A DNA stretch of 64,000 bases from Plantactinospora sp. BC1 (lineage in GTDB: Bacteria > Actinomycetota > Actinomycetes > Mycobacteriales > Micromonosporaceae). This document shows positions 1-11,023 of the stretch, one piece after another. The stretch covers positions 496,001-560,000 of the forward strand of contig NZ_CP028158.1 in the NCBI RefSeq assembly GCF_003030345.1, in the 5' to 3' direction. The notes under the pieces are model-generated. The model did no database searches. It was not told where the DNA came from and saw only the letters and a program-made list of their open reading frames with translations. Positions within the stretch are counted from its first letter, which is position 1, and each line of letters opens with the position of its first letter. A program made the translations under genes and the position numbers.

Positions 1-3000
1 GCGGTCAGTACGTCCGCCGGTGCCGGTGCCGGCCCGACCCCGTCGTCGAGGCCGAGGGAGGCGAGCAGCCGGCGCAGGTTCTCCGGGTCGTCCGGATGCA
101 GCGCGCCCGCTCTGCCGGGACGGGCCGGATAGCCGTCCAGCATCACGAGCGTGACGTGCTCGCCCTCCGCCTGTAGCCGGGTGGCGATCTCGTGCGCCAC
201 GCCGGCCCCGAACGACCAGCCGAGCAGGTGGTACGGCCCCCGGGGCCGGGCGGCGCGAATCTCCGCGAGATAGTCCTCGGCCATCGCGGCGAGCGAGGCC
301 GGGGCGGCGTCGGGATCGGAGAGCCGGCGCGCCTGCAACCCGTAGACCGGAAGGTCCGGGGGCAGATGGCGCAGCAGGCCCGCGTACACCCAGGCGATGC
401 CGGCCACCGGATGCACGCAGAAGAGCGCGTCCGGTGCCGTACCGGCCCGCAGCGGCAGCAGGACGGCGAGCGGATCGCCACCGGTCGGCGTCGCGCCGGA
501 TCGGTCACGGTCGCCGAGCCGCAGCGCCAGAGCGGCCGGGGTGGGGCTCTCGAACAGGGCCCGGATGCTCAGCTCGGCACCGAACTCGGCCCGAACCTGC
601 GCGATCAGCTTGACGGCGAGCAGTGAGTGGCCGCCGAGGGAGAAGAAGTCCTCGCCGGGGCCGACGTGCGGGACCCCCAGCGCCTCGGCGAAGAGCTCTG
701 CGATCCGCTCGCTGCGAGCGCTCCAGGAGGACTCCGCCGGGCACGGTGCGCCGTCGACGCTCGGCGGGATCCCGGCCGGCCCCCGAGGCGGCTGCGGAAG
801 GAGCGCGGGCAGCCGGCGCGTGGGATCCTCGGCGGCGGCGTGCAGCACCCGCATGTACGCCGCCGCCAGGCCCTCGGCGGTGTCCCGGTCGAGCAGGTCG
901 GTGGCGTATTCCAGCGTGCCGTGCAGCCCGGCCGGCGTGCCGTCCGCGGCCCATCGTTCCTGGAAGGAGTAGAACATGTCGAACTTGGCGCTGCGCCGGG
1001 TCACCCCGGTGCGGGAGACCGCCACCTCCGGCAGCTCCAGCGCCGCGTCCGCGGTGTTCTGGAGCAGGAGCATGACCTGGAACAACGGGTGGTGGGCCAG
1101 CGACCGCCTCGGGTTGACCAGCTCCACGACGCGGTCGAACGGGATGTCGTGGTGGCCGAACGCCGCCAGGTCGGTCTCCCGCACCCGGTCGAGCAGGGTG
1201 GTGAAGCGGGGATCCCCGCTGGTGTCGGTCCGCAGCACGAGCGTGTTGACGAAGAAACCGACGAGGTCGTCGAGCTCCTCGTCGACCCGTCCGGCCACCA
1301 CCGAACCGATCGGCAGGTCCTCCCCGGCGCCGCAGCGGGTGAGCAGCGTGGCGAGGCCCGCGTGCAGGACCATGAAGAGGGTCACCCGGCCGGCACCGGC
1401 GAGTCCCAGCAGTCGGGCGTGCAGCTCGGCGTCGATCTCGATGTCGACGACGTCGCCGACGTGACTCGCCACGGCGGGTCGCGGCCGGTCGGCCGGCAGG
1501 GGCAGGATCTCGGGTACCCCGTGCAGCGTCCGGCGCCAGAAGGCCGCCTGCTCGGCCAGCACACTCGACGGGTCCTCCAGCGCACCGAGCAGGTCCCGCT
1601 GCCACAGCGTGTAGTCGGCGTACTGCACGGCGAGCGGAGCCCAGTCAGGTTCCCGGCCGGCGAGGTGCGCCGCGTAGGCCACCGACAGGTCGTGCAGCAG
1701 TGGACGCTCGGACCAGCCGTCGGTGGCGATGTGATGCGTCAGGAGCAGCAGTACGTGCCGTCCCGGCCCCACCGCGAACAGGGTCACCCGGATCGGCAGC
1801 TCGTGGCGCAGGTCGAAGACGTGCGCCGCCGCGTCCCTGAGGAGTTCGTCGAGTTCGGTCTCGGTGGTGGCGACGAGCGAGACCGGGACGCTGGCCTCCT
1901 CCGGCGCCAGCACCACCTGCTCCGGCTCGCCGTGCATCTCCCGGTAGACCGTGCGGAGGCTCTCGTGCCGGGCGACGACCGCACCGACACTCGCGGTCAG
2001 GGCCGCGGTGTCGAGCGGGCCCTCCAGCCGGAAGGCGAGGGGCAGATTGTAGGCCGCGCTCGGCCCGTCGATCGCGTCGAGCAGCCAGATCCGCCGCTGG
2101 GCGAACGACAGCGGCAGGTGCTCCGGGCGGGCAGCCGCGCGCAGCGCCGGGCGGTCTCCGGCGGCGGTGCTCGACGCGATCCGGCGCGCGAGTCCGGCGA
2201 CCGTCGGCGCCTCGAACAGCGTCCGGATGCCCAGCTCCACGCCGAGCGCCGACCGGATCCGGCCGATCAGGCGGGCGCCGAGCAGGGAGTGACCGCCCAG
2301 CCGGAAGAAGTCGTCGTCCACACCGACCCGTGGCATGCCCAGCACCTCGGCGAAGAGTTCGGTGAGCAGCTCCTCGCGTGCGTCGCGCGGACCGCGGGCA
2401 CCGACGACGGCGTGGCCCGGGGCGGGCAGCGCGGCCCGATCCAGTTTCCCGTTCGCGTTCAACGGGAACGCGTCCATCACGACGAAGGCCGAGGGCACCA
2501 TGTAGTCGGGCAGCGTGCCGGCGACGTGCGCCCGCAGCTCCTCGACGGCCGGCGCCCGGCCGGGGGCCGCGCGGACGTACCCGACGATTCGCCGATCGTC
2601 CGGCCGGTCCCCGCGGACGGTCACCACCGCCTGGGCGACCTCCGGGCAGCGGGTCAGCACCGCCTCGATCTCGCCCAGCTCGATGCGGAAGCCGCGGACC
2701 TTCACCTGATGGTCGACGCGGCCCAGATAGACCAGGCCCTCGCCGGTCCATCGGACCAGGTCACCCGTCCGGTACATGCGGTCACCGGGCGCACCGTACG
2801 GATTGGCGACGAACCGTTCGGCCGTCAGTCCGAACCGCCCCAGATAGCCCCTGGCCAGGCCGGTACCCGCCAGGTACAGCTCGCCGACCACGCCGACGGG
2901 TACGGGCCGCAGCCGGCCGTCGAGCACGTACGCCTGGCAGTTCCGGATCGGCCGGCCGATCGGTGTCGTCCCCCCGACCTCACCCTCGGACGCCCACGAG

Positions 3001-6000
3001 GTGGCGTAGACGGTGTCCTCGGTCGGCCCGTACGCGTTGACCACCCGTACGGCCGAGAACGCCCGCTGGACCGCTGCGGCGGTGGCGCCGGTCAGCGCCT
3101 CGCCGGCCAGCACGACGGTCGGTGCCGAAACTTGCACCGATCCCGTCGCCACGAGCTGCGCCAGCGCCGAGGGCACCCCGCTGACCAGCGTCGGCCTGCC
3201 CAGCGGGGCGTCCGCGGCCGGCGGGCGCTCCGCCAGCGCCAGCGCGTCCCGGAGCACCTCGACGGCGCCGCCGCAGAGCAGCGGGCCGAACATCTCGAAG
3301 ACGGAGACGTCGAAGTTGAGCGAGGTGCTGAACAGCACGTGCGCCAGCCGGTCCGGGCCGAACTCCTCGTGCGCCCAACGCGCGAGGTTCACCGCCGATT
3401 CGTGTGACACGAGCACCCCCTTGGGACGCCCGGTGGACCCCGACGTGTAGATGACGTACGCCGCGTTCTGCGGCGTCAGCCGGCTACGACGCTCCGCGTC
3501 GGTCAGGTCGTCGGCGGCCAGCGCCGCCACCGCCTCCACGGTCCCGGGGGCGTCGAGGACGATGTGGCGGGTCCCCGCGCAGACCGGTGGGAGCACACCG
3601 GCGGTTCCCGACTCGGCGATCACCGCGACCGGCGCCGCGTCACCGAGCATGTACGCGATCCGCTCCACGGGGTAGCCGGGTTCGACGGGCAGGTAGGCGG
3701 CGCCGGACTTCAGCACGGCCAGCAACGCGACCAGCATCCGCGTCGAGCGGGAGAGCGTGATCGCCACCAGGTCCTCGGGCCCGGCGCCGTGCTCGATCAG
3801 GTGCCGGGCCAGCCGGTTCGCCCGGCGGTCGAGTTCCGCGTAGCTGAGGATCCCGTCGTCGCCCAGCACCGCCGGGGCGTCGGGGCTGCGCCGCGCCTGC
3901 GCCTCGAACATCGCGGTGAGCGTGGTACGGGGCAGCGGAGCGGCGGTGTCGTTCCACGAGCGCAGCAGCTCGTGCTCGGCCGGGCCGAGCACCGGCAGCT
4001 CGTCGAGCGGGATGTCCGGCTCCCGCCCGACGGCGTCCAACACCCGTACCAGCGCGTCGGTCATCCGCTGTACGGTCGGACGGTCGAACAGGTCTACCGC
4101 GTACTCGACCTCCAGCGTCATCCCGGCCGGCGTGCCGTTGTCGTGTTGCTCGAAGAAGGCGACGAAGAGATCGAACTTCGCGTTGCCGGCGCTCATCGCC
4201 CGCACCGTGCACTCCAGCCCCGGTGCGCTGAAGTCCGCCCGGGCGTTGTTCTGCAACAGCAGCATCACCTGGAAGATGGGGTGCCGGCCCAGCGAGCGCG
4301 CCGGGTTGACGGCCTCCACCACCCGCTCGAACGGCACGTCCTGGTGGGAGTAGGCGGCCACGTCGACCTCCCGTACCCGGTCGACCAGCTGCCGGAAGGT
4401 CGGGTTCCCCGCCGTGTCGGTGCGCAGCACCACGGTGTTGACGAAGAACCCGACCAACTCGGTGAGCGCCTCGTCCGTCCGGCCGGCGACCGCGGAGCCG
4501 ATCGGCAGGTCGGTGCCGGCGCCGAGCCGGGTCAGCAGGGCGGCCAGCGCGCTGTGCAGCACCATGAAGAGCGTCGATCCGGTACGCCGGGCCACGGTGA
4601 GCAGCCGGGCGTGCAGCGCGGGCGGGAGGTCGACGACGAGCATGCCGCCGCGGTGACTGGCCACCGCCGGACGGCTGCGGTCGGTGGGCAGGACCAGCTC
4701 CTCCGGCGCACCGGCGAGCGTGCGCCGCCAGAAGGCGAGCTGCGCGCTGACCAGGCTCTCCGGACTCTCCTCCCGGCCGAGCAGCCGGTCGTGCCAGAGC
4801 ACGTAGTCGGCGTACTGCACGGGCATCGGCGACCAGGACGGCCGACGGTCGAGGGCGCGGGCGGTGTAGGCGGTGGCCAGGTCCCGCATCAGGGGCCGGA
4901 CGGACCAGCCGTCGCTGGCGATGTGGTGCGGGACCACGAGCACCACGTGCCGGTCGGCGGTGACCCGGAGGACGGTGCAGCGGATCGGCAGCTCGGTGGT
5001 GAGGTCGAAGGGCTGCCGCGCCGCCTCGGCCAGACGCTGCTGCACATCGGCCCGCGAGGTGTCGACGACGTCGAACGGCAGCCGCGCCTCCGGCACCGCG
5101 AGCACCACCTGGTGCGGGTCGCCCTCCGAATCCGGATAGACGGTACGCAGGATCTCGTGGCGTTCCAGCAGGTCGGCGAAGGCGGTCCGGAGCGCGTCCA
5201 CGTCCAGGGGACCGTCGATCGTGATCGTCTGTGGAATGTTGTACGTCGCGCTCGGCCCCTCCAGCTGCCGCAGGAACCACATCCGCCGCTGCGCGAAGGA
5301 CAGCCCCAACGTCTCCGGCCGGCTCGACGGCAGCAGCGGCGGCCGGTCCAGGCTGGAGATCTCCTCCGGTAGCCGCGCCGCCAGCTCCGCCACGGTGGAC
5401 GCCTCGAACAGCAGCCGGATGCTGATGGTCGTGCCGAAGGCGGTCCGGATCCGGCTGATCAGGCGCGCGGCCAGCAGCGAGTGGCCGCCGAGTTCGAAGA
5501 AGCCGACGTCGGCACCGACCCGGTCGACCTCAAGTACCTCGGCGAAGAGCGCGCAGAGCGTCCGTTCGGCGTCGGTGACCGGCTCCCGGCCGGCGTCGGC
5601 GCCGTAGACGGGGGCGGGCAGCGCCTGCCGGTCCAGCTTCCCGTTGGGGGTGCGCGGAAACTCGTCCAGCGGGATCACCACCGACGGCACCATGTAGTCG
5701 GGGAGGGTCCGTGCCACCTCGGCGCGCAGCGCGCCGGGGTCGATGTCCCGCCCCTGGACGTACGCGACCAGGTGGGTGCCGCCCGGCCCGTTGACGTCCG
5801 GCAGCACGACGACCTGGGCCACGCCCGGCGCGGCGGCGAACGCGGCCTGCACCTCCGCCGGCTCGACCCGGTACCCGCGCACCTTGACCTGGTGGTCCAC
5901 CCGCCCGACCACCTCGAACAGGCCCTCGGCCGTGATCCGCCCGAGGTCGCCGCTGCGGTACATGCGTTCGCCCGGCGCCCCGAACGGGTCGGCCACGAAG

Positions 6001-7781
6001 CGTTCCGCCGTCAGGCCGGGCTGGTGCAGGTAGCCGTGCGCCAGGGCGACGCCGGTGAGGTAGAACTCGCCGACGACGCCGACCGGGACCGGGCGCAGCC
6101 ACCGGTCCAGCAGGTACGCGCCCTTGTTCGCCAGCGGCCGGCCGACCGGCAGGGTACGCAGGTGCAGGTCCTCGGGGCGTACGGCGTGCCAGGTGGTGAA
6201 GCCGAGGTTCTCCGCCGGGCCGTAGACGTGTCGTACGCGCAGGTGGGGATAGAGCTGCATGATCTTCCTGACGTGCGGGGTGGACGCCGCCTCGCCGGCG
6301 CTGAACGCCACCCGTACCCCCTTGAAGGTGTGCGGGTACTCGTCGACGAGGAAGTTGAACAGGCTGCCGGAGAGCCGCACCATGGTGACGCCCCGGCCGG
6401 TCACCTCGTCCGCGATGACGGCCGGTTCTGCCTCCTGTGTCGGCAGCAGCACCGATCGGGCGCCGTGCAGGAGTGCCCCCCAGAGTTCGAGGCCCGAGGC
6501 GTCCCAGGAGGGCGGTGCCGCCTGTAGGAACACCTCCTCCGGCCCGAAGTCGGCGTACGTCTGACCGAGGTAGCTGCCGACGAGCGCGCGGTGCGGCGTG
6601 GCCACCCCCTTCGGCTGCCCGGTGGAGCCGGAGGTGAACATGACCCAGAGCAGGTCGTCGGGGCGTACCGGCAGGCGCAGGTCGTCGGCCGGCTGGGCGC
6701 TGATCGCCTCGGTGTCGAGGCAGATCGTGCCGGGATCACCGCCGCTGAGTCCCAGCCACTCCGACCGCCCGCTGGTGGTCAGCACGGCCCGGGCCCGCGC
6801 GGCGGAGAGGATCAGCCGGAGCCTGGCCGGCGGGAACGTCGGATCCAGGACCGTGAACGCCGCCCCGATCTTGGCGATCGCGAGCATCGCGGTCACCATC
6901 TCCGCGTTCCGGGGCAGGAGGATGCCGACTAGTGCGCCGCGAGCCACGCCTCGATCGCGCAGGTGGTGTGCCAGCCGGTTGGCCGCGGAGTTCAGCCCGG
7001 CGTACGTCGTCCACTCGTCACCGCAGATGATCGCCGTCGCGTCCGGGGTCCGCACCGCCCACTCTTCGAACAGCTCGTGCACGCACCGGTCGAGGGGCAC
7101 CTCGACCGCGGTGTCGTTCATCTCCACCACCAGCCGGCGGTGCTCCGCCTCGGAGAGCCGGTCGAGCCGGCGGAGCAGCCGATCGGGTCGTTCGGCGACG
7201 TCCCGCAGGACGCGCGCGAGCACCGCGCCGAGCCGCCCGGCGGCGGCGAGGCCGACCGAGCCGGCCGCCAGCCGGATCGTCACGCCGGTGGCCGGCCCCG
7301 ACGACACGCGGAGCACGATCGGCCACCCCTCGGGCACCGTCTCGACGTCCACCGCCAGGACCGTGTCGAAGAGAGGGGCGGTGGCGCCGTGCGGCGCGCG
7401 GGACTCGTCGGCGCGGGCGCGCACGAGCGAGTCGAGTGTCGCCTCCGGCCCGAGCCGGACCTGCGTCGGACGCACCTCGCCCCGCTCGTCGGCCACCCCG
7501 AAGAGCACCTCCGCCCGCCCCAGCAACTCGCCGAGGGTCACCGCCCAGGCGGCCCGGTAGACCGCCTCCGGCGAGGTCCCGGCTCCGGCCGCGACGGCGT
7601 GCAGCCGGGCGGCGACCCCGGCCGGGAGTTCCACCGGTACGTCCTCGGGAGCCTGCACCGACGCGCGGCCGTCGCCCTGTCCGCGCAGCTCGTCGACGAG
7701 CAGGGTGGGCTCGATGTCGGCGCTCGCGGGCACGGGCGCGGCCGACGCGGGCCTCTGGTCGTGCATCACCTGGTGGGACAC
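1..7781 (-). CDS. Nonribosomal peptide synthetase, (truncated C)-A-T-C-A-T-C-T-TE, 3' end beyond the window
   Basis: Continuous minus-strand frame of about 2,590 codons, open at the left edge. Domains in order, approximate positions: C-terminal half of a condensation domain without HHxxxDG (7781-7110); A1 (7100-5630, [20 protein letters not shown]); T1 (LGGHSLL near 5490); C2 with HHIASDG (near 4917); A2 (3960-2430, [20 protein letters not shown]); T2 (LGGHSLL near 2300); C3 with HHIATDG (near 1725); T3 (LGGHSLL near 635); thioesterase with GWSFG around the nucleophilic Ser (near 215). No epimerase domain is seen. C3 runs straight into T3 through a short linker, so the final module has no A domain. 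GTG at 7781 is chosen because GGAG lies 9 nt upstream; ATG at 7766 is the alternative. Hand-aligned specificity codes are D-A-L-R-F-A-V-G-F-K (A1) and D-V-F-S-V-A-A-V-Y-K (A2); neither gave me a confident substrate. The truncated C suggests an initiation module. Last gene visible in the biosynthetic operon. Confidence 0.95.
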   Translation of the reverse strand, partial: MSHQVMHDQRPASAAPVPASADIEPTLLVDELRGQGDGRASVQAPEDVPVELPAGVAARLHAVAAGAGTSPEAVYRAAWAVTLGELLGRAEVLFGVADERGEVRPTQVRLGPEATLDSLVRARADESRAPHGATAPLFDTVLAVDVETVPEGWPIVLRVSSGPATGVTIRLAAGSVGLAAAGRLGAVLARVLRDVAERPDRLLRRLDRLSEAEHRRLVVEMNDTAVEVPLDRCVHELFEEWAVRTPDATAIICGDEWTTYAGLNSAANRLAHHLRDRGVARGALVGILLPRNAEMVTAMLAIAKIGAAFTVLDPTFPPARLRLILSAARARAVLTTSGRSEWLGLSGGDPGTICLDTEAISAQPADDLRLPVRPDDLLWVMFTSGSTGQPKGVATPHRALVGSYLGQTYADFGPEEVFLQAAPPSWDASGLELWGALLHGARSVLLPTQEAEPAVIADEVTGRGVTMVRLSGSLFNFLVDEYPHTFKGVRVAFSAGEAASTPHVRKIMQLYPHLRVRHVYGPAENLGFTTWHAVRPEDLHLRTLPVGRPLANKGAYLLDRWLRPVPVGVVGEFYLTGVALAHGYLHQPGLTAERFVADPFGAPGERMYRSGDLGRITAEGLFEVVGRVDHQVKVRGYRVEPAEVQAAFAAAPGVAQVVVLPDVNGPGGTHLVAYVQGRDIDPGALRAEVARTLPDYMVPSVVIPLDEFPRTPNGKLDRQALPAPVYGADAGREPVTDAERTLCALFAEVLEVDRVGADVGFFELGGHSLLAARLISRIRTAFGTTISIRLLFEASTVAELAARLPEEISSLDRPPLLPSSRPETLGLSFAQRRMWFLRQLEGPSATYNIPQTITIDGPLDVDALRTAFADLLERHEILRTVYPDSEGDPHQVVLAVPEARLPFDVVDTSRADVQQRLAEAARQPFDLTTELPIRCTVLRVTADRHVVLVVPHHIASDGWSVRPLMRDLATAYTARALDRRPSWSPMPVQYADYVLWHDRLLGREESPESLVSAQLAFWRRTLAGAPEELVLPTDRSRPAVASHRGGMLVVDLPPALHARLLTVARRTGSTLFMVLHSALAALLTRLGAGTDLPIGSAVAGRTDEALTELVGFFVNTVVLRTDTAGNPTFRQLVDRVREVDVAAYSHQDVPFERVVEAVNPARSLGRHPIFQVMLLLQNNARADFSAPGLECTVRAMSAGNAKFDLFVAFFEQHDNGTPAGMTLEVEYAVDLFDRPTVQRMTDALVRVLDAVGREPDIPLDELPVLGPAEHELLRSWNDTAAPLPRTTLTAMFEAQARRSPDAPAVLGDDGILSYAELDRRANRLARHLIEHGAGPEDLVAITLSRSTRMLVALLAVLKSGAAYLPVEPGYPVERIAYMLGDAAPVAVIAESGTAGVLPPVCAGTRHIVLDAPGTVEAVAALAADDLTDAERRSRLTPQNAAYVIYTSGSTGRPKGVLVSHESAVNLARWAHEEFGPDRLAHVLFSTSLNFDVSVFEMFGPLLCGGAVEVLRDALALAERPPAADAPLGRPTLVSGVPSALAQLVATGSVQVSAPTVVLAGEALTGATAAAVQRAFSAVRVVNAYGPTEDTVYATSWASEGEVGGTTPIGRPIRNCQAYVLDGRLRPVPVGVVGELYLAGTGLARGYLGRFGLTAERFVANPYGAPGDRMYRTGDLVRWTGEGLVYLGRVDHQVKVRGFRIELGEIEAVLTRCPEVAQAVVTVRGDRPDDRRIVGYVRAAPGRAPAVEELRAHVAGTLPDYMVPSAFVVMDAFPLNANGKLDRAALPAPGHAVVGARGPRDAREELLTELFAEVLGMPRVGVDDDFFRLGGHSLLGARLIGRIRSALGVELGIRTLFEAPTVAGLARRIASSTAAGDRPALRAAARPEHLPLSFAQRRIWLLDAIDGPSAAYNLPLAFRLEGPLDTAALTASVGAVVARHESLRTVYREMHGEPEQVVLAPEEASVPVSLVATTETELDELLRDAAAHVFDLRHELPIRVTLFAVGPGRHVLLLLTHHIATDGWSERPLLHDLSVAYAAHLAGREPDWAPLAVQYADYTLWQRDLLGALEDPSSVLAEQAAFWRRTLHGVPEILPLPADRPRPAVASHVGDVVDIEIDAELHARLLGLAGAGRVTLFMVLHAGLATLLTRCGAGEDLPIGSVVAGRVDEELDDLVGFFVNTLVLRTDTSGDPRFTTLLDRVRETDLAAFGHHDIPFDRVVELVNPRRSLAHHPLFQVMLLLQNTADAALELPEVAVSRTGVTRRSAKFDMFYSFQERWAADGTPAGLHGTLEYATDLLDRDTAEGLAAAYMRVLHAAAEDPTRRLPALLPQPPRGPAGIPPSVDGAPCPAESSWSARSERIAELFAEALGVPHVGPGEDFFSLGGHSLLAVKLIAQVRAEFGAELSIRALFESPTPAALALRLGDRDRSGATPTGGDPLAVLLPLRAGTAPDALFCVHPVAGIAWVYAGLLRHLPPDLPVYGLQARRLSDPDAAPASLAAMAEDYLAEIRAARPRGPYHLLGWSFGAGVAHEIATRLQAEGEHVTLVMLDGYPARPGRAGALHPDDPENLRRLLASLGLDDGVGPAPAPADVLT

Positions 7782-7829
7782 GGGTCGAATCTCCGATCGG
7801 CGGTCGAACGGGTGCCGGTGCTGGCGGTG

Positions 7830-8024
7830 CTACCGGCTGCTCGCCGGCCGTAGGTCGGTCCAGTGCGTCTCGACGTAGCCGAGACAGTTCGCCCTGCCGT
7901 CCGGTCCGTGCACGACGGACCAGCCCGCCGGCACGTCGATGTCGGCCGGCCAGAGGCTGTGCTGGTCCTCGGGATTGCGGAGGACCAGGTAGGAACGGTC
8001 GGGGTCCTCGAACGGATTGGTCAT
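7830..8024 (-). CDS. MbtH-like NRPS chaperone
   Basis: 64-residue protein with the MbtH signature: N-terminal NPFED, YLVLRNPEDQHSLWP in the middle, and a conserved Trp-rich stretch (GWSVVHG, then a C-terminal THWTDLRP). MbtH proteins bind adenylation domains and are needed for their solubility or activity, so this one most likely serves A1 and/or A2 of the NRPS that starts 48 nt downstream. The ATG at 8024 is chosen over in-frame upstream starts because GGGAG lies 6 nt before it and the family begins with this NPFED region. The size is typical for the family. Confidence 0.95.
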   Translation of the reverse strand: MTNPFEDPDRSYLVLRNPEDQHSLWPADIDVPAGWSVVHGPDGRANCLGYVETHWTDLRPASSR

Positions 8025-8052
8025 CAGCGGCTCCCGTCCCTGCGGTGCCCGC

Positions 8053-9168
8053 TCATCCGCGCACCGTCCGCGCCGAACTCTCGGCGAACCACTCGGCCGG
8101 CACCGTCGCACCGTGGCCCGGTCCCTCGGGCAGCAGGACCCGGGCTCCCTCCCGGCGGGGGCCGCCGCGGACGTCGCCGTCGTCGAGTACCTCGTACGGG
8201 AAGTAGAAGTCCGAGCCGCTCACCAGATCGCCGGCGAGGCTGTACGCCTGCATGGCCGCGCCCACCCCGAGCCGTGTCTCGTTGAGTGATCCGCAGTAGA
8301 CGGCCAGGCCGTGCCGCTGCGCGCTCTGGAACAGCTCGATCGTCTGCTTCGTACCTCCGCTGCGGCCGAACTTGACCGCCACGACGTCGCAGAGCCCCGC
8401 CCGGGCGACGGGTTCGAGGTCCTCGGCGGTGCTCACCCCCTCGTCCACGCTGATCGGCACGTCGAACCAGCCGCGCAGCCGGGCCAGCCGATCCAGCTGT
8501 CGGGCCCGGAACGGCTGCTCGCAGAACTCGACCCCGCTGTCCCGGGCCGTGCCGAGGATCGCCCGCAGGGCCGTCTCGGTACCGCGCTGGTTGTAGTCGA
8601 GGCGCAGCGCCGCGTCGGGGGCGGCGCGGCGGAGCGCCCGCAGGCGTTCGACGTCCTCGGCCGGCGACAGCGCTCCGACCTTGAGCTTGAAGATGCGGTA
8701 GCCGTCGTCGGCCCGCTCCCGGACCACCCGGTCGACGGAGGCCGGATCCGGCCGGGACACGGAGTAGGAGAGATCGATGGCGAAGCCGGGGTCACCGCCG
8801 AGGAGCGTGTGCACCGCCAGGCCGGTCGCCCGGCCGACGAGGTCGTGGATCGCCATGTCCAGCGCCGCCTTCGCCACCGCGTTGCCCGGCACCGCCGCGT
8901 CCATCGCCCGGGACGCCCCGGCGCGGTCGGTCGGGTCCCGGCCGATCAGGGCGGGGGCGAGGAGCCCGGTGACGATCTCGACGATGGCCTGCGGGGTCTG
9001 CTCGGAGAAGACGGACCAGGCCGACGCCTCCCCGTACCCGTGGTGGCCGGCGTCGTCGGTGACCTGGAGGAAGACCGACTCCTGCACGCCGTTGACGGGT
9101 TGCAGCCCGCGCATCTGCGTCTGGGTCAGCTTGATTTCCCGTACGACGGCCGAGATTGATGTGATCAC
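8053..9168 (-). CDS. Enolase-superfamily enzyme (muconate cycloisomerase/dipeptide epimerase-like)
   Basis: 371 residues. The MR/MLE catalytic set is complete: KLK (K161, K163), D191 in LDYNQ, E217 in FCEQPF, D242 in SVDEG and K266 in VAVKFG. This pattern, with a lysine on each face of the barrel and three acidic metal ligands, is that of the muconate-lactonising subgroup, which also includes dipeptide epimerases and N-acylamino-acid racemases. The reaction is abstraction of a proton alpha to a carboxylate, bound through Mg2+. GTG at 9168 follows AAGGGG with 6 nt spacing. It lies between glutamate mutase and MbtH, so it probably epimerises or rearranges an amino acid or peptide intermediate; no substrate can be read from sequence. 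Methylaspartate ammonia-lyase is also an enolase-superfamily enzyme, but the active-site pattern here is closer to the MLE group. Confidence 0.85.
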   Translation of the reverse strand: MITSISAVVREIKLTQTQMRGLQPVNGVQESVFLQVTDDAGHHGYGEASAWSVFSEQTPQAIVEIVTGLLAPALIGRDPTDRAGASRAMDAAVPGNAVAKAALDMAIHDLVGRATGLAVHTLLGGDPGFAIDLSYSVSRPDPASVDRVVRERADDGYRIFKLKVGALSPAEDVERLRALRRAAPDAALRLDYNQRGTETALRAILGTARDSGVEFCEQPFRARQLDRLARLRGWFDVPISVDEGVSTAEDLEPVARAGLCDVVAVKFGRSGGTKQTIELFQSAQRHGLAVYCGSLNETRLGVGAAMQAYSLAGDLVSGSDFYFPYEVLDDGDVRGGPRREGARVLLPEGPGHGATVPAEWFAESSARTVRG

Positions 9169-9209
9169 TACGTCCCCTTCTCGTGAATGGTGTTCCGCGG
9201 GTCGGCCGT

Positions 9210-10538
9210 TCAGCAGGGCAGCGGTTCCGCCCCGTCCGACGGCGGGCCAATCGCGGCCAGCCGGTCACACTCGCGCTGGATGTGCGTCAGGGCCCGCAAC
9301 AGGCCGTCGGAGGAGAGGCGGCGGCTCCGATCGCCACGGGTGACGATCGGCATCCGGCCGCCGTCGCTCCAGGCCAGCCGGCCGTCCGACTCGATGTAGC
9401 TGCGGCTCAGCCCGGCGTTGTCGGGATGTATGCAGAACGGGACGTCGAGGATCCCGCGCTCGAAGGCGGTCACGATGGCCCGGCCGACGTCGGCATCGAG
9501 GTCGAGCACCGTGTCGATCAACAGACGTGCCTCGGTGTGCACGGCGCTGTCCCGCCCGGAGTCGACCGCGACCGGCGGCCCGGCCCGCCGCGCCACCGCG
9601 GCCGCGTCGGTGAGCGCCGCCACGTTGTCCGCCACGGTGGGGATGCGGAACGCCTCCGCCTGCGTCTTCACCAGCAGACGGGCGACCCCGGTGCGCATCG
9701 CGAGTTCTGCGGCGCGGCGGCCGAGCAGCCGCGCGCCGCCGGGGGTACGCGGGTACGCGCCCATGTAGGTGTAGAGCACGATGTGCCAGTCGGCGCCGAC
9801 CAGCAGCTCGGAGGCGATGCGGTGCAGGGCGAGGATCGCCTCCTCGTCCTGGGCGGGATTCGCCTGCTGGGTGTAGCTGACCGAGACGCTGTGCAGCCCC
9901 TCCTGGACGAAGAAGAGCGCCTCCAGGACCGTGATCGCTACCAGGAGGCCGGGTGGGCAGAGCTGGCCCATCATGCAGCCGCCGAAGCTCTCCAGGTGCG
10001 GCTGGACGCCGGCCCTCGACGCCGCGACGAGCAGCTCGCACGCCCGGCGCCAGCTGACCAGCGCGTCCCGCAACGGCACCCGGCCGTACGGCAGGCAGTA
10101 CGAGGCGGGCCCGCCCTCCGTCGCCGAGAGCCCGGCGGCGATGGCCGCCTCGATGATCCGCTCTGGCCGGGCGGCGCCGTGCCGGACCTGGACGGGGAAG
10201 TCGGGACCGTGAATGCCGTGCAGCACCGCCCGGGTGGTGGCCGCCGAATGGGAGACGATCGGGTAGCCGTTCAGCGGGGCACCGTCGGCCAGCGCGCGCA
10301 GCGCCGCGTCGTGGTCGCCGACCCGGGTGTAGCTGTCCAGCGTCAGCGTGCCGACCGTCGCCCCGCCGACCTGCTTCGTCGCCAGCAGCCCGGCCCGCAT
10401 CATCTCCGGGTCGCCGAAGCCCATCCGGGGCTGCACGACCAACCGGCCCGAGGCGCGGGCCTGGCGGACGTAGTCCCCGAACGACGAGGCGACCACCGGC
10501 GCCCGCTGCTGCTCCGCTGCGCCTGCCGACACCGTCAA
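9210..10538 (-). CDS. glmE: Methylaspartate (glutamate) mutase, epsilon subunit
   Basis: 442 residues resembling the catalytic TIM-barrel subunit of adenosylcobalamin-dependent glutamate mutase (QPRMGFGDPEMM near the N terminus, then PLNGYPIVSH and QVRHGAARPE). With the sigma subunit encoded immediately upstream it would interconvert L-glutamate and (2S,3S)-3-methylaspartate. The start is probably TTG at 10538, overlapping the glmS stop as TTGA; GTG two codons in (10532) is an alternative, and no strong ribosome site separates them. In a peptide gene cluster this enzyme normally supplies 3-methylaspartate or a derivative as a building block, as in friulimicin-type lipopeptide and beta-amino-acid polyketide pathways. 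Confidence 0.92.
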   Translation of the reverse strand: MTVSAGAAEQQRAPVVASSFGDYVRQARASGRLVVQPRMGFGDPEMMRAGLLATKQVGGATVGTLTLDSYTRVGDHDAALRALADGAPLNGYPIVSHSAATTRAVLHGIHGPDFPVQVRHGAARPERIIEAAIAAGLSATEGGPASYCLPYGRVPLRDALVSWRRACELLVAASRAGVQPHLESFGGCMMGQLCPPGLLVAITVLEALFFVQEGLHSVSVSYTQQANPAQDEEAILALHRIASELLVGADWHIVLYTYMGAYPRTPGGARLLGRRAAELAMRTGVARLLVKTQAEAFRIPTVADNVAALTDAAAVARRAGPPVAVDSGRDSAVHTEARLLIDTVLDLDADVGRAIVTAFERGILDVPFCIHPDNAGLSRSYIESDGRLAWSDGGRMPIVTRGDRSRRLSSDGLLRALTHIQRECDRLAAIGPPSDGAEPLPC

Positions 10539-11023
10539 CCACCCACCGCCGAGGTACTGTGGTTCAGGTAGGTTTCCAGCTCCCGGGCCGATGCCTGGTC
10601 GTCGAAGACGGCCGTGAAACCGGCCTCCAGCAGGGCGCGGCTCTGGGCGGCGTCGGGTGACCCGTCGATGCCGAGTTTGCCGCCGATCACCACCGGTACC
10701 CCGGCCAGGGCGGGGTTGGCCCGGAGTTCCGAGATCAGCCGCAGCCCGTCGGTGTGCCCGTGGCCGTTCACGCTGCTGACCACGACAAGGTCCGGACGGT
10801 AGGTCGCCATCTCGCTCAGCACGGTGCCGGTCGGCACGCAGCAGCCGAGGTTGCGCACCCGGTGGCCCAGCTCCTCGATCAGCAACTGCAGGAAGACCAG
10901 GTTCCAGGTGTGTGCGTCGGAGGCCGTGCTGGTCAGCAGCACCCGCATCCGGCGGCCGTCCGGCGGGCCGGCCGGGCCCACCCGGTCGGGGGAGCTGGTG
11001 GCCGGCCGCACCGCGACGGTCAT
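10535..11023 (-). CDS. glmS: Methylaspartate (glutamate) mutase, cobalamin-binding sigma subunit
   Basis: 162 residues with a Rossmann-like B12-binding fold. The base-off motif DxHxxG is present as D36-A-H38-T-W-N41: the lower-ligand His is kept, but the usual Gly is Asn. VVSSVNGHG and VVIGGKLG supply the later S-x-V and GG elements that hold the nucleotide tail. ATG at 11023 overlaps the stop of the AurF-like gene (ATGA), and the stop overlaps the glmE start, so the three are translationally coupled. About 25 residues precede the Rossmann core, so an internal ATG is possible. Acts with GlmE on glutamate. Confidence 0.92.
   Translation of the reverse strand: MTVAVRPATSSPDRVGPAGPPDGRRMRVLLTSTASDAHTWNLVFLQLLIEELGHRVRNLGCCVPTGTVLSEMATYRPDLVVVSSVNGHGHTDGLRLISELRANPALAGVPVVIGGKLGIDGSPDAAQSRALLEAGFTAVFDDQASARELETYLNHSTSAVGG

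Noticed and set aside
720-830. Frameshift explaining the missing third A domain
   Set aside because: The C3-to-T3 linker is continuous in frame and only about 40 residues long. There is no space for a 500-residue domain and no A-domain remnant.
627-3407. Long open plus-strand frame (about 926 codons) opposite the NRPS
   Set aside because: It is antisense to clear A, T and C domain motifs, is His/Arg/Gly/Pro-rich with no domain, and arises from high third-position GC. Similar long shadows opposite other genes were also left out.
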